Shown here: positions 1 through 5,431 of the stretch, piece by piece | Numbering within the stretch: the first letter of the stretch is position 1 | Layout: each line of letters begins with the position of its first letter | NCBI GenBank assembly: GCA_937907415.1 | Contig: CALCHY010000352.1 | Location: 1-16,908 of the forward strand | Direction: 5' to 3' | DNA from: an uncultured Trueperaceae bacterium | GTDB lineage: Bacteria > Deinococcota > Deinococci > Deinococcales > Trueperaceae | DNA: 16,908 bases | Program-made: the position numbers and the translations under genes | Notes under the pieces: generated by a model | What the model saw: the letters and a program-made list of their open reading frames with translations, nothing else | Database searches by the model: none | Told to the model about the DNA's origin: nothing

Positions 1-25
1 CCACCAAACTAACAGCGCAACGGAC

Positions 26-67
26 CGTAACAGCCCGAGCGTTACGATCCATTCCATTGTTACGATC
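26..67. promoter_or_regulatory. GTTACGATC repeats, possible operator
   Basis: CGTAAC at 26-31 is inverted against GTTACG at 41-46. The nonamer GTTACGATC occurs at 41-49 and again at 59-67, with starts 18 bp apart. Such short spaced dyads are typical of regulator binding sites. It lies about 220 bp upstream of the XRE-type gene, so a link to that gene is inference. No gene is visible between 1 and 280. Confidence 0.3.
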
Positions 68-98
68 ATTGCCGTTTGCGTGCAGCACGCAGGATGGA

Positions 99-167
99 CT
101 AAGCTGACCGTGAAGTCCCGGGGCTACTCCGCTCCCGGCCAAGAGCCGGTGATGAACCTCGGGTATG
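99..167. repeat. Repeat upstream of XRE gene, copy A
   Basis: This stretch aligns without large gaps to 8659-8727. Shared blocks include CTAAGCT, GGCTACTCC, CTCCC and GCCGGTGATGAACC. Both copies sit about 110-180 bp upstream of paralogous XRE-type genes. A small hairpin is possible on the minus strand (CCGGC/GCCGG here; CCGGC/GCTGG with a G-U pair in the other copy). I found no convincing open frame conserved between the copies, so it may be a leader, a promoter region or the relic of a lost gene. Confidence 0.6.
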
Positions 168-183
168 AATCTCGCAAGAGATA

Positions 184-214
184 GTGGCCCGCTAGGCTTC
201 GGCCGGCGGGCCAC
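184..214. other. Stable hairpin with UUCG tetraloop
   Basis: Arms GTGGCCCGC (184-192) and GCGGGCCAC (206-214) pair perfectly. Inside them GGC/GCC closes a TTCG loop, giving the very stable C(UUCG)G tetraloop on the plus-strand RNA. No T-run follows, so it is not a classical intrinsic terminator. It lies about 65 nt before the XRE start and may be a 5'-leader structure or an imperfect terminator. Confidence 0.5.
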
Positions 215-280
215 GACCATTCCCCGGCGACCCGAACCGGATTCGCCCCGGTAACGCCACTGCCCCCATAACCGCATAGA

Positions 281-610
281 GTGATGATCATGCCGGACCA
301 GAAGCCACGCGTAACCGGGGCCACCACCTGGCGTGACGTGCGCGCCAAGGCCATCCAGGAAGGCCGCCTGAGCGAGGAGGCGGTGGCAGCGCACAAGCGC
401 CGCCTGATCGCCGCCAACAACGGCCACGCCCTAGCCGAGCGCCGGCAGGCCGCCGGCCTCACCCAGGCCGAGCTGGCAGCGCGCCTAGGCGTACCCGAGA
501 CGCACGTCGCCCGCCTCGAGGACGGCCACCCGGACGAGGTGCGGTTCGCGGCGCTGCGCTCCTACCTGCGCGCGCTCCGCGGCGAGCGCAGCCCCCAGGA
601 CCCGAGATGA
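281..610 (+). CDS. XRE-family HTH protein, antitoxin-like
   Basis: A 109-aa protein. An amphipathic N-terminal segment (TWRDVRAKAIQEGRLSEE, about residues 15-32) is followed by an XRE helix-turn-helix at about residues 50-85, with the typical LTQAELAARLGV and a LEDG turn. This arrangement is common in antitoxins of RelE/HigB-like pairs, where the regulator binds its own promoter. No toxin gene is next to it. It has a paralog at 8839-9156; relative to that copy its tail is shortened after the YLRAL segment (the other copy continues GGRLRITVRFGDE), and it runs into the next gene with an ATGA overlap. The start could be GTG 281, ATG 284 or ATG 290; no clear Shine-Dalgarno sequence separates them. 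The DNA-binding role is well supported; antitoxin function is inferred. Confidence 0.75.
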   Translation: MMIMPDQKPRVTGATTWRDVRAKAIQEGRLSEEAVAAHKRRLIAANNGHALAERRQAAGLTQAELAARLGVPETHVARLEDGHPDEVRFAALRSYLRALRGERSPQDPR

Positions 611-1002
611 ACGACCCGCGGCCTGGCACCCCACACGGGCACGGCAACCTGCTGGCGGGGCACTTCTACCGCGTCGTCCGCCGCGGCCCAGGCGCCCAGC
701 AGGCCATCCGCGAGCCGGCGAACCTGGACGAACTGCGTAACGCGGTGCGCTCCTTGCTGGAAGGCCTCGAGCCGGGCGCGTTCCGCCTGCAGAGCAACGC
801 CGTCACCATCACCGGTACGCGCGACGACGAAGAAGTCACACTCACCGTCCAGCACTTCGTCGCGCAACCCACCGACGTCTGGGCAGCCGCCTCAGGCGGA
901 CCCACCACCGACTCAAGCGCCTGGAGCGACACCGTTGCCCAGGAAGCCCACCGGCTCGGCTGGTACGTGCGCGGCCTCCACCAGGAAACCGACGACGCCT
1001 AG
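607..1002 (+). CDS. Hypothetical protein coupled to XRE gene
   Basis: A 131-aa protein that I do not recognise. Its ATG overlaps the TGA of the XRE gene (ATGA at 607-610), so the two are almost certainly translated as one operon. The N-terminus is basic and Gly/Pro-rich. The central part (about residues 40-95) alternates short helical and beta-prone segments (ITGTRDDEEVTLTVQHFV looks like two strands), and the C-terminus carries a WYVRGLHQE segment. There is no signal peptide or membrane segment. By position it could be the partner of the XRE protein, but it does not resemble a known toxin fold by eye. Its stop codon shares the palindrome CTAG with the stop of the converging gene on the other strand. 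Confidence 0.6.
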   Translation: MNDPRPGTPHGHGNLLAGHFYRVVRRGPGAQQAIREPANLDELRNAVRSLLEGLEPGAFRLQSNAVTITGTRDDEEVTLTVQHFVAQPTDVWAAASGGPTTDSSAWSDTVAQEAHRLGWYVRGLHQETDDA

Positions 1003-1271
1003 AAGCCCTCCACAACCGTTAAGAGCCCCGTCAACCGCTCCACGCTGAAGTCCTTGAGCCTGCCGACCAGGAGCAGGGACACCTCCACCTCGCTCAAGGA
1101 GAGCGCCTCAGCAACCTCCTCGGAGGTCCAACCGCGCGCCTCCACCGCATCGAGGATCCGGCTCGCCAGACGCGCCTGAGCCAGACGCTCCTCGGGATCG
1201 GGCAGGCCCAGGTCCGCGAAGACGTTGCCGCTACCTGTGATAATCAGGCTCTCTTCCTCGCTTCGCTTCAT
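999..1271 (-). CDS. HTH antitoxin-like protein (HTH_37/HigA type)
   Basis: A 90-aa protein. The N-terminal region reads SGNVFADLGLPDPEERLAQA, the signature lead-in of HigA-like/HTH_37 antitoxins, followed by a helix-turn-helix at about residues 45-75 (WTSEEVAEALSLSEVEVSLLL). Family members repress their own operon and neutralise a HigB/RelE-type mRNase encoded just upstream. Here the upstream neighbour, 36 nt away on the same strand, is instead a Phd-type antitoxin gene, so no toxin is visible. The ATG at 1271 follows a purine-rich AGGTAGG. The stop overlaps the stop of the converging 607-1002 gene. It is probably an orphan antitoxin or a general small regulator. Confidence 0.65.
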   Translation of the reverse strand: MKRSEEESLIITGSGNVFADLGLPDPEERLAQARLASRILDAVEARGWTSEEVAEALSLSEVEVSLLLVGRLKDFSVERLTGLLTVVEGF

Positions 1272-1307
1272 GACACCTACCTCGCCCGCACGAGCCGACG
1301 CGGCCCC

Positions 1308-1550
1308 TCAGTAGCGCTCGTCGTCGCGCAGCTTTCTGATGAACTCGCCGGCGCTTTCGCGCATGGGCGGCACGCTGGCGCGCAGGCGCGCGCCTTCCGG
1401 TAAGCGCGCCGCGCCCTTGGGCGGCGTCAGGTGCGCCACGGGCTTGCCGTACCGCGTGATGATGACCGACTCGCCTGCCTCGACGGCCACCAGCAGCTTC
1501 GACCACTGTCTGCGCGCCTCGGTAACGCTCACACTCCGCACCAGCCGCAT
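1308..1550 (-). CDS. Phd/YefM-family antitoxin, orphan
   Basis: An 80-aa protein with the hallmark prevent-host-death pattern: an N-terminal SVTEARRQWSKLL helix, then VEAGESVIITRYGKPVAHL (about residues 22-41), and a charged, probably disordered tail that in this family wraps the toxin. Phd/YefM proteins bind their own promoter and inhibit Doc, YoeB or PIN/VapC-like toxins. No such toxin lies on either side. AGGAG sits directly before the ATG (spacing is tight, so the GTG nine bases further on is an alternative start). The first 12-13 codons and the upstream region are duplicated at 4921-5036, where the rest of the gene is absent. Confidence 0.85.
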   Translation of the reverse strand: MRLVRSVSVTEARRQWSKLLVAVEAGESVIITRYGKPVAHLTPPKGAARLPEGARLRASVPPMRESAGEFIRKLRDDERY

Positions 1551-1633
1551 TCTCCTGCAACTAAGGCTACGTCACGGCCCCTATTTGCCGGGGCGAGCGC
1601 GGCGCGCTCCAGCAGGCCCGGCCGGTAGTGAGA

Positions 1634-1663
1634 ACGGCCCACCGTGGGGGATCGGCGGGCCGT
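1634..1663 (-). terminator. Minus-strand hairpin after 78-aa gene, copy A
   Basis: On the minus strand this forms an 11-bp stem (ACGGCCCGCCG with CGGTGGGCCGT) and an 8-nt loop, beginning a few bases after the stop of the 78-aa gene. One pair is G-U on minus-strand RNA but an A-C mismatch on plus-strand RNA, so the structure belongs to the minus transcript. It is followed by TTCTC, a weak U-tract. The counterpart at 5007-5036 keeps the stem with its G-U pair at another position. Confidence 0.6.
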
Positions 1664-1667
1664 CGCC

Positions 1668-1904
1668 CTAAAGTACCAACGCCTCCAGCTGCCGAACAGC
1701 CTCACTTCCTTCGCCGAACTCGGCCGCCACCAGGCGCCTGAACTCCGCCAGCGGCACGACGCAACCCGAAAGCGCCGGCAGCGGCAAGCGCTCCAGCAGA
1801 TCAGCGAGCACCTCGAGCTCGTCCCGAAGGAGCCAATTGACAACCGCGTGGGCGATGATCAGGTCCTCGAGCGACATGCCCAACGGTAGGCGCTCCAAAG
1901 CCAC
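1668..1904 (-). CDS. Unrecognised 78-aa acidic protein, copy A
   Basis: A 78-aa protein, clearly paralogous to that encoded at 5041-5274. The shared core is GMSLE-LIIAHAV--WL-RDEL, DLLER-PL, GCVVPL-E-RRLVAAEFGEG and a C-terminal QL--L-L. It is leucine- and glutamate-rich with one conserved cysteine and is predicted mostly helical. I do not recognise the family. It is translated in the same direction as, and 46 bp downstream of, the MbcA/ParS-like gene and is followed by a conserved hairpin, so the pair may be a two-gene unit. A tandem AAACCTAGG repeat lies just upstream. The GTG start at 1904 is chosen because homology to the second copy begins at about this point; an ATG inside the shared GMSLE motif is the alternative. 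Confidence 0.6.
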   Translation of the reverse strand: MALERLPLGMSLEDLIIAHAVVNWLLRDELEVLADLLERLPLPALSGCVVPLAEFRRLVAAEFGEGSEAVRQLEALVL

Positions 1905-1925
1905 TCATGGCAGACAGGTTGGCTC

Positions 1926-1943
1926 AAACCTAGGAAACCTAGG
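1926..1943. repeat. Tandem 9-mer AAACCTAGG x2
   Basis: AAACCTAGG occurs at 1926-1934 and 1935-1943, and each copy contains the palindrome CCTAGG. It lies in the 46-bp gap between the MbcA-like and 78-aa genes. The second cassette keeps one CCTAGG at 5311-5316 in the same relative place. It may be an operator; this is not proven. Confidence 0.4.
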
Positions 1944-1950
1944 CCGCAAC

Positions 1951-2145
1951 TCAGGCGGGTGCGCCCGACAGCATGTGCTCGACTAGCTCCAGCACGACCT
2001 CATCCTCGTCCGCGTCGATCAGCTCCTGCGGCACGTCGCCGTCCAACGCCGGGTGCGGCGTCCTTAGCCACAGCTCCACGCTCGCCTCGTCATAACCCGA
2101 CAACTGGCGCAGGCCCTCACGAATCTCCTCAATCAGACTTCCCAC
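1951..2145 (-). CDS. Short MbcA/ParS/Xre-like antitoxin domain
   Basis: A 64-aa protein whose middle reads LWLRTPHPALDGDVPQELI (about residues 25-43), matching the WLRTPNPAL-G--P-ELL core of the toxin-binding C-terminal domain of Xre/MbcA/ParS (DUF2384) antitoxins. The tail is very acidic. The N-terminal HTH normally present in the family is missing; only a SLIEEIREGLRQL helix precedes the core, so the protein is a minimal domain. Its usual partner, a RES-domain NAD-degrading toxin, is absent; the next gene downstream is the 78-aa protein. The GTG start at 2145 has GGGGAG with 6-nt spacing. A degenerate copy of its N-terminal half lies at 6642-6746. Confidence 0.6.
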   Translation of the reverse strand: MGSLIEEIREGLRQLSGYDEASVELWLRTPHPALDGDVPQELIDADEDEVVLELVEHMLSGAPA

Positions 2146-2162
2146 GCTCTGCTCCCCTCACG

Positions 2163-2234
2163 CAGTTATACTGCTTCCATAGACCCCGGCTCCTTCCTCT
2201 CCGGCTCACCGCCGCGACGAAGCCCGGGGCTTTT
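2163..2234 (+). ncRNA. -10 box plus terminator element, copy A
   Basis: TATACT at 2167-2172 is followed 11 nt later by a long hairpin: CCCCGG (2184-2189) pairs with CCGGGG (2224-2229), an inner CTTC/GAAG pairs, and TTTT follows at 2231-2234. Transcription from the -10 box would start almost at the hairpin and give an RNA of about 55 nt. The element at 6766-6837 has the same parts and spacing. It lies divergently upstream of the MbcA-like gene. It could be a tiny RNA, or an insulating terminator whose -10-like box is coincidental; TATAAC on the other strand (2165-2170) could also serve the MbcA-like gene. Confidence 0.45.
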
Positions 2235-2462
2235 CTTACCCACTCAAATTAGCTGACGTGACCGCACGTCCCGCCCCAGTCGGCACGTGATCGACCGCAC
2301 CTAACGAAATCAATTCGCAACCCTGCCTTGTCATGTCCAGTATTGACTGGCCTTGTCGAGGCTTGTCGGGCCTAGGCGTGGCTGGCCTGGCCCTGGAGGG
2401 TTCACATGGCCCTCTACACTCTGATTTGCAGCACGAGCCAACCGTCTTCTTAACGGCACCTG

Positions 2463-2493
2463 TGGATTATAACAGCCTACGTGTTATAATCCA
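2463..2493. promoter_or_regulatory. 31-bp perfect operator-like inverted repeat
   Basis: TGGATTATAACA (2463-2474) and TGTTATAATCCA (2482-2493) are perfect 12-bp arms separated by 7 bp. The right arm contains the TATAAT box of the downstream gene, so a protein bound here would block transcription. AbiEi antitoxins are known to autoregulate abiE operons by binding inverted repeats in the promoter, which fits the wHTH gene starting 6 nt later. Positions 2240-2462 contain no convincing gene. Confidence 0.8.
2485..2490 (+). promoter_or_regulatory. -10 box of the AbiE-like operon
   Basis: A consensus TATAAT lies 8 nt before the ATG at 2499, and there is no Shine-Dalgarno sequence between them. The transcript would begin at or beside the start codon, implying leaderless translation. 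No good -35 hexamer is visible (GTGGAT at 2462-2467). Confidence 0.6.
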
Positions 2494-2498
2494 TTTAG

Positions 2499-3506
2499 AT
2501 GTTAAGACCGGGCGAGGACCTCGCTAACGCTGTCGCAGCTCACCTCCAAGAGGTGACGGGGCAACCGACGCGCCTCGAGCCCTGCCCGCACACTCCCCTA
2601 CCCGCCTACCTGGCGCACGCCTTCGATCTCGCCTGCGGGGACATCCTTGACGTCGCGTGCGTGTTCGCGACCCCACTGCCCGAAACTCCGCGAGCGGCGG
2701 CGGCGCTCGAGAAGCGCCTAGCCCGCCTCGCTGAAGCGTTCGGCCGGCCGGCGGTGCTGGTCCTCGACGACCTGCCAGCCCGCGACCGGCAGCGCCTGAT
2801 GGCGCGACGCGTGCCGTTCATCGTGCCCTTCGTCCACGCCTACCTGCCGCTCGCCCTCATCGACTCGCGCGAGCGCGCCAGGCCCCGCGGCAACTTCTCA
2901 GACGCCGCCCCCGAAACGCTCGCGCCCACCACACAACTCCTCCTCCTCCACGCCCTCCTCACCGACGACGCAGGCGACCTGTACGCCCAGGAACTGACGC
3001 GCGCCCTGGACGTCTCGGCCATGTCGGTGAGCCGGGCCTTCAAGGAGCTCGAGGCGACTGGCCTCATCACGCGCCCGCGCGAAGGCCGCCCGCGCCCCGC
3101 GCGCTTGACGCACCCCAAGCGCGAGACGTGGCAGCGGGCGCAACCGCTGCTGCGCTCGCCGGTGCGCGCGCGCTACCTCACGGCCACAAGCCACATCCCC
3201 GGCGCCCTCGAGGCGGGCCTAAGCGCGCTCGGGCGCCTCAGCGACCTAGCGCCACCACGCGAGCCCACCGTCGCGCTCGCTCAAGAAGCATGGCGCGAAC
3301 ATGAGGCCGAACTACAGCCGGAACCGTACAGCGACGGCGCCCTCGAGCCGCACCACACGCTCGTGGAGGTGTGGTGCTACGACCCGCGCGTCCTAACGCA
3401 AGCCCCTCACGTCGACGTGCTATCACTCTGCCTCTCCCTGCGCGAAACTCACGACGAGCGCGTGGAGGCGGCGCTAGAACAAGCGCTAGCGGCCCTGGCA
3501 TGGTGA
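2499..3506 (+). CDS. AbiEi-like wHTH antitoxin/autorepressor
   Basis: A 335-aa protein. A winged helix-turn-helix of MarR-like type lies at about residues 145-210 (LLLLHALL, LYAQELTRALDVSAMSVSRA, FKELEATGLITRPREGR). Ahead of it is a VPFIVPFVHAYLPLALIDSRER stretch (about 105-126) that recurs in large AbiEi-like regulators, and an N-terminal domain of about 100 residues follows the start. It overlaps by 7 nt the nucleotidyltransferase gene downstream, the standard antitoxin-toxin order of type IV AbiE systems. The antitoxin does not bind the toxin directly in that class but counteracts its effect and represses the operon. The 31-bp dyad over its promoter supports autorepression. The start is ATG 2499, placed as a leaderless start just after TATAAT. 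Family assignment rests on the wHTH and the partner; the rest is inference. Confidence 0.75.
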   Translation: MLRPGEDLANAVAAHLQEVTGQPTRLEPCPHTPLPAYLAHAFDLACGDILDVACVFATPLPETPRAAAALEKRLARLAEAFGRPAVLVLDDLPARDRQRLMARRVPFIVPFVHAYLPLALIDSRERARPRGNFSDAAPETLAPTTQLLLLHALLTDDAGDLYAQELTRALDVSAMSVSRAFKELEATGLITRPREGRPRPARLTHPKRETWQRAQPLLRSPVRARYLTATSHIPGALEAGLSALGRLSDLAPPREPTVALAQEAWREHEAELQPEPYSDGALEPHHTLVEVWCYDPRVLTQAPHVDVLSLCLSLRETHDERVEAALEQALAALAW

Positions 3507-4261
3507 AAGGCCTGGAACTCTTCCGCGACCACTTCCGGGAGTACTCCGACTGCTACGCGCTCATCGGGGGCACCGCCAGCCAGCTCGCCATGGAGGAAGC
3601 AGGCCTCGGGTTCCGCGCCACTAAGGATCTCGACATCGTCCTGTGCATCGAGGCGATCGACGAACGGTTCCTGGGAGCGTTCTGGGCCTTCGTGAAAGCC
3701 GGCGGCTACAAGCACCAGGAGCACGACACGGACGCGCGCACCTACTACCGCTTCCAGCAACCAAGCAACGTCGCTTACCCCTATCAGCTCGAGCTACTCT
3801 CCCGCCGACCCGAGGGGATTAACGTGCCACCGGGTGTGCACCTGACGCCCATACCCACCGACTCGGACCTCTCCAGCCTCTCGGCCATCCTGCTGAACGA
3901 CGATTACTACCACTGGGTCATGGAAGGCCGTCACAACAATGACGGCGTGGCGACCGTCGGCCCGCAGCACCTCATCCCCTTGAAGGCGCACGCCTACCTC
4001 GACCTGACCGCGAGGCGCGAGCGCGGCCAAGAAGTCCAATGGAGCGACATCAAGAAGCACCGCAACGATGTCGTACGCCTTGCGCAGCTCCTCACACCAA
4101 CGCCCATCGCGAGCGTCCCCACTGTCGCCCGCGCCGACATGCGCAATTTCCTGGATACTCACGGCTTGAACGAAGACGACCTTAGGAACCTCAAGGTCAC
4201 CTTCGCGACCCTAGAAGAGGTCACCCGCCTACTTGAGACCGCTTACGCGCTAAACAACTGA
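3500..4261 (+). CDS. AbiEii-like nucleotidyltransferase toxin
   Basis: A 253-aa protein of the DNA polymerase beta-like nucleotidyltransferase superfamily. Motif I is YALIGGTASQLA (about residues 19-30) and the metal-binding TKDLDIVL carries D43 and D45. LIPLKAHAYLDL and DIKKHRNDVVRL near the C-terminus match the conserved lysine and Asp-x-x-lys-his segments of AbiEii-type proteins. Such toxins transfer nucleotides to RNA targets (tRNA for related MenT enzymes) and can cause abortive infection. The ATG overlaps the stop of the wHTH gene (ATGGTGA), and this start gives the normal family N-terminus; an upstream in-frame extension would lie inside the preceding gene. All expected catalytic residues appear present, so the pair looks intact. 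The exact substrate is unknown. Confidence 0.8.
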   Translation: MVKGLELFRDHFREYSDCYALIGGTASQLAMEEAGLGFRATKDLDIVLCIEAIDERFLGAFWAFVKAGGYKHQEHDTDARTYYRFQQPSNVAYPYQLELLSRRPEGINVPPGVHLTPIPTDSDLSSLSAILLNDDYYHWVMEGRHNNDGVATVGPQHLIPLKAHAYLDLTARRERGQEVQWSDIKKHRNDVVRLAQLLTPTPIASVPTVARADMRNFLDTHGLNEDDLRNLKVTFATLEEVTRLLETAYALNN

Positions 4262-4320
4262 CCATCGAAACCATTGCGCCTACGCGGCCGACGGCGCGCC
4301 CTCACGGTACGCCGCCCCCT

Positions 4321-4836
4321 CTACTCCCAGGTCTCGCTTGCAAGATTCGCAGCCAACTGCGCGGCCTCGGTAAAGTCTCCGACAACCTTCTGCGCGTCGG
4401 CATAGCGCCGGCCCATAATCCCGCCCGGCGCCACTTTCTCGAAACCAGTGGCATGAGAGACCCCACAAAAGAAGCGGTGGTCCATTGCGACCGCGCACCC
4501 GCACTCCTCCCCGGCGTCCACGATGATGACACGCAACCTCTCGTCGTACTCGTCAGTGTGCCCGCCAGACACGAGCTCCATATCTAGCTTGCCGTCCACA
4601 AACCTCACGTTGAAGACTCCGTCGTTCTCCCACAAGGCCTGCACGCGCTTATCCCTGTAAGTATCTGTGAATGCGTGCGTCGAATAGCCGCTGTCGGAGG
4701 AGCGGAAGAAGATGCCGTGCCGCATGTTGATCTCTAGGCCATTGCCGCACGGCACGATTCTCCTCACGAAGCAGGAGCGGTCCACCAAGCCAGTCTCCCG
4801 GCAGCACTCCTCGTAATCCCGTACCACGGCGCCCAT
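4321..4836 (-). CDS. Hypothetical cysteine-rich 171-aa protein
   Basis: A 171-aa protein of unknown family. It contains seven cysteines, including adjacent C11-C12, C22 and C30 near the N-terminus and an ECGC pair, which may bind metal or form disulfides. Beta-prone segments dominate the middle (VFNVRFVDGKLDMELVSGG, LRVIIVDAGEECG), and a helical tail (AAQLAANLAS) ends it. There is no signal peptide or transmembrane segment. It converges with the AbiEii-like gene. A 33-aa reading frame ends 4 nt upstream on the same strand and may be translated with it. The weak AAGAG before the ATG is the only ribosome-binding candidate. Base usage is somewhat less GC-biased than its neighbours by eye, in keeping with recent acquisition, but I have not measured this. 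Confidence 0.5.
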   Translation of the reverse strand: MGAVVRDYEECCRETGLVDRSCFVRRIVPCGNGLEINMRHGIFFRSSDSGYSTHAFTDTYRDKRVQALWENDGVFNVRFVDGKLDMELVSGGHTDEYDERLRVIIVDAGEECGCAVAMDHRFFCGVSHATGFEKVAPGGIMGRRYADAQKVVGDFTEAAQLAANLASETWE

Positions 4837-4839
4837 CTC

Positions 4840-4941
4840 TTACTCGTAAGGCTGAAAAAGCCCCTGAGCCACTTCAATGACGACCTCGAAGGTGACACTG
4901 CAGAAGATTTCGACCAGCTCGCTCACGCTCACCCTCCGCAC
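4840..4941 (-). CDS. 33-aa ORF fusing Phd 5' end to other sequence
   Basis: A short frame with a GTG start at 4941, preceded by GGGAGG at 6-nt spacing, ending in TAA four bases before the ATG of the 171-aa gene. Its start (RRVSVSE) is the duplicated N-terminus of the Phd protein encoded at 1308-1550 (RSVSVTE); after that, homology stops and an unrelated hydrophobic-acidic stretch follows. The Phd ATG has become AGG here. It looks like a chimera made where the duplicated cassette ends. It may be a leader peptide coupling translation to the next gene, or simply debris. Confidence 0.3.
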   Translation of the reverse strand: MRRVSVSELVEIFCSVTFEVVIEVAQGLFQPYE

Positions 4942-5006
4942 CAGCCGCCTCCCGCAACCAAGCTAACGCCAACACTCCACTGCGCTTCCCGACCCGTAGT
5001 CAGAGA

Positions 5007-5036
5007 ACAGCCCGCCGTGGGGGGCCGGCGGGCCGT
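5007..5036 (-). terminator. Minus-strand hairpin after 78-aa gene, copy B
   Basis: On the minus strand ACGGCCCGCCG pairs with CGGCGGGCTGT across an 8-nt loop. All 11 pairs form, with one G-U pair at a different position from copy A (1634-1663). It begins four bases after the stop of the second 78-aa gene and is followed by TCTC. Preservation of the stem despite base changes supports function in the minus-strand RNA. Confidence 0.6.
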
Positions 5037-5040
5037 CGCG

Positions 5041-5274
5041 CTAGAGTATCAACGAATCAAGCTGCCCGACAGCCCAGCAGCCCTCCCCGAACTCCGCCGC
5101 CACCAAACGCCTCAACTCCACCAACGGCACCACGCAACCACGCGGCGCCAGCAGCGGAATACGCTCCAGCAGATCCTCCCACTCCGCGAGCTCATCCCGC
5201 GACAACCACGCCCCGACAGCGTGAGCGATGATCAGAGCCTCGAGAGACATGCCGAATGCTAACCGCGGCTCCAC
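5041..5274 (-). CDS. Unrecognised 78-aa-type acidic protein, copy B
   Basis: A 77-aa paralog of the protein at 1668-1904, roughly 60-65% identical by eye, intact and collinear over its whole length. Conserved blocks are GMSLE-LIIAHAV, RDEL, DLLERIPL, GCVVPL-ELRRLVAAEFGEG and QLDSLIL. Its flanking hairpin and upstream CCTAGG are also shared, so the whole cassette was duplicated. Unlike copy A, the MbcA-like gene is not directly upstream: a 1.37-kb insertion now separates them. That the reading frame stays open after the duplication suggests the protein is still useful or that the event is recent. GTG 5274 is chosen by comparison with copy A; ATG in GMSLE is the alternative. Function unknown. 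Confidence 0.6.
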   Translation of the reverse strand: MEPRLAFGMSLEALIIAHAVGAWLSRDELAEWEDLLERIPLLAPRGCVVPLVELRRLVAAEFGEGCWAVGQLDSLIL

Positions 5275-5431
5275 ACGGCGTCGCGGCCAGGTTTGTCCTA
5301 CCCCAAGGGTCCTAGGCTGCGGCCTACGACAGATTCAAACCTGTTTCTCGTCAGGTAAGCGTCGGTAGTGACGGGTAGCATGGAATACGTTGCACCCCCA
5401 CCTGGAGCCGCATCGCTTGAGGGGGTAAAGC

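Noticed and set aside
2333..2527. 64-codon plus-strand frame before the AbiE-like operon
   Set aside because: It has no ribosome-binding site, its composition is unlike protein, and it runs through the operator and the start of the real gene.
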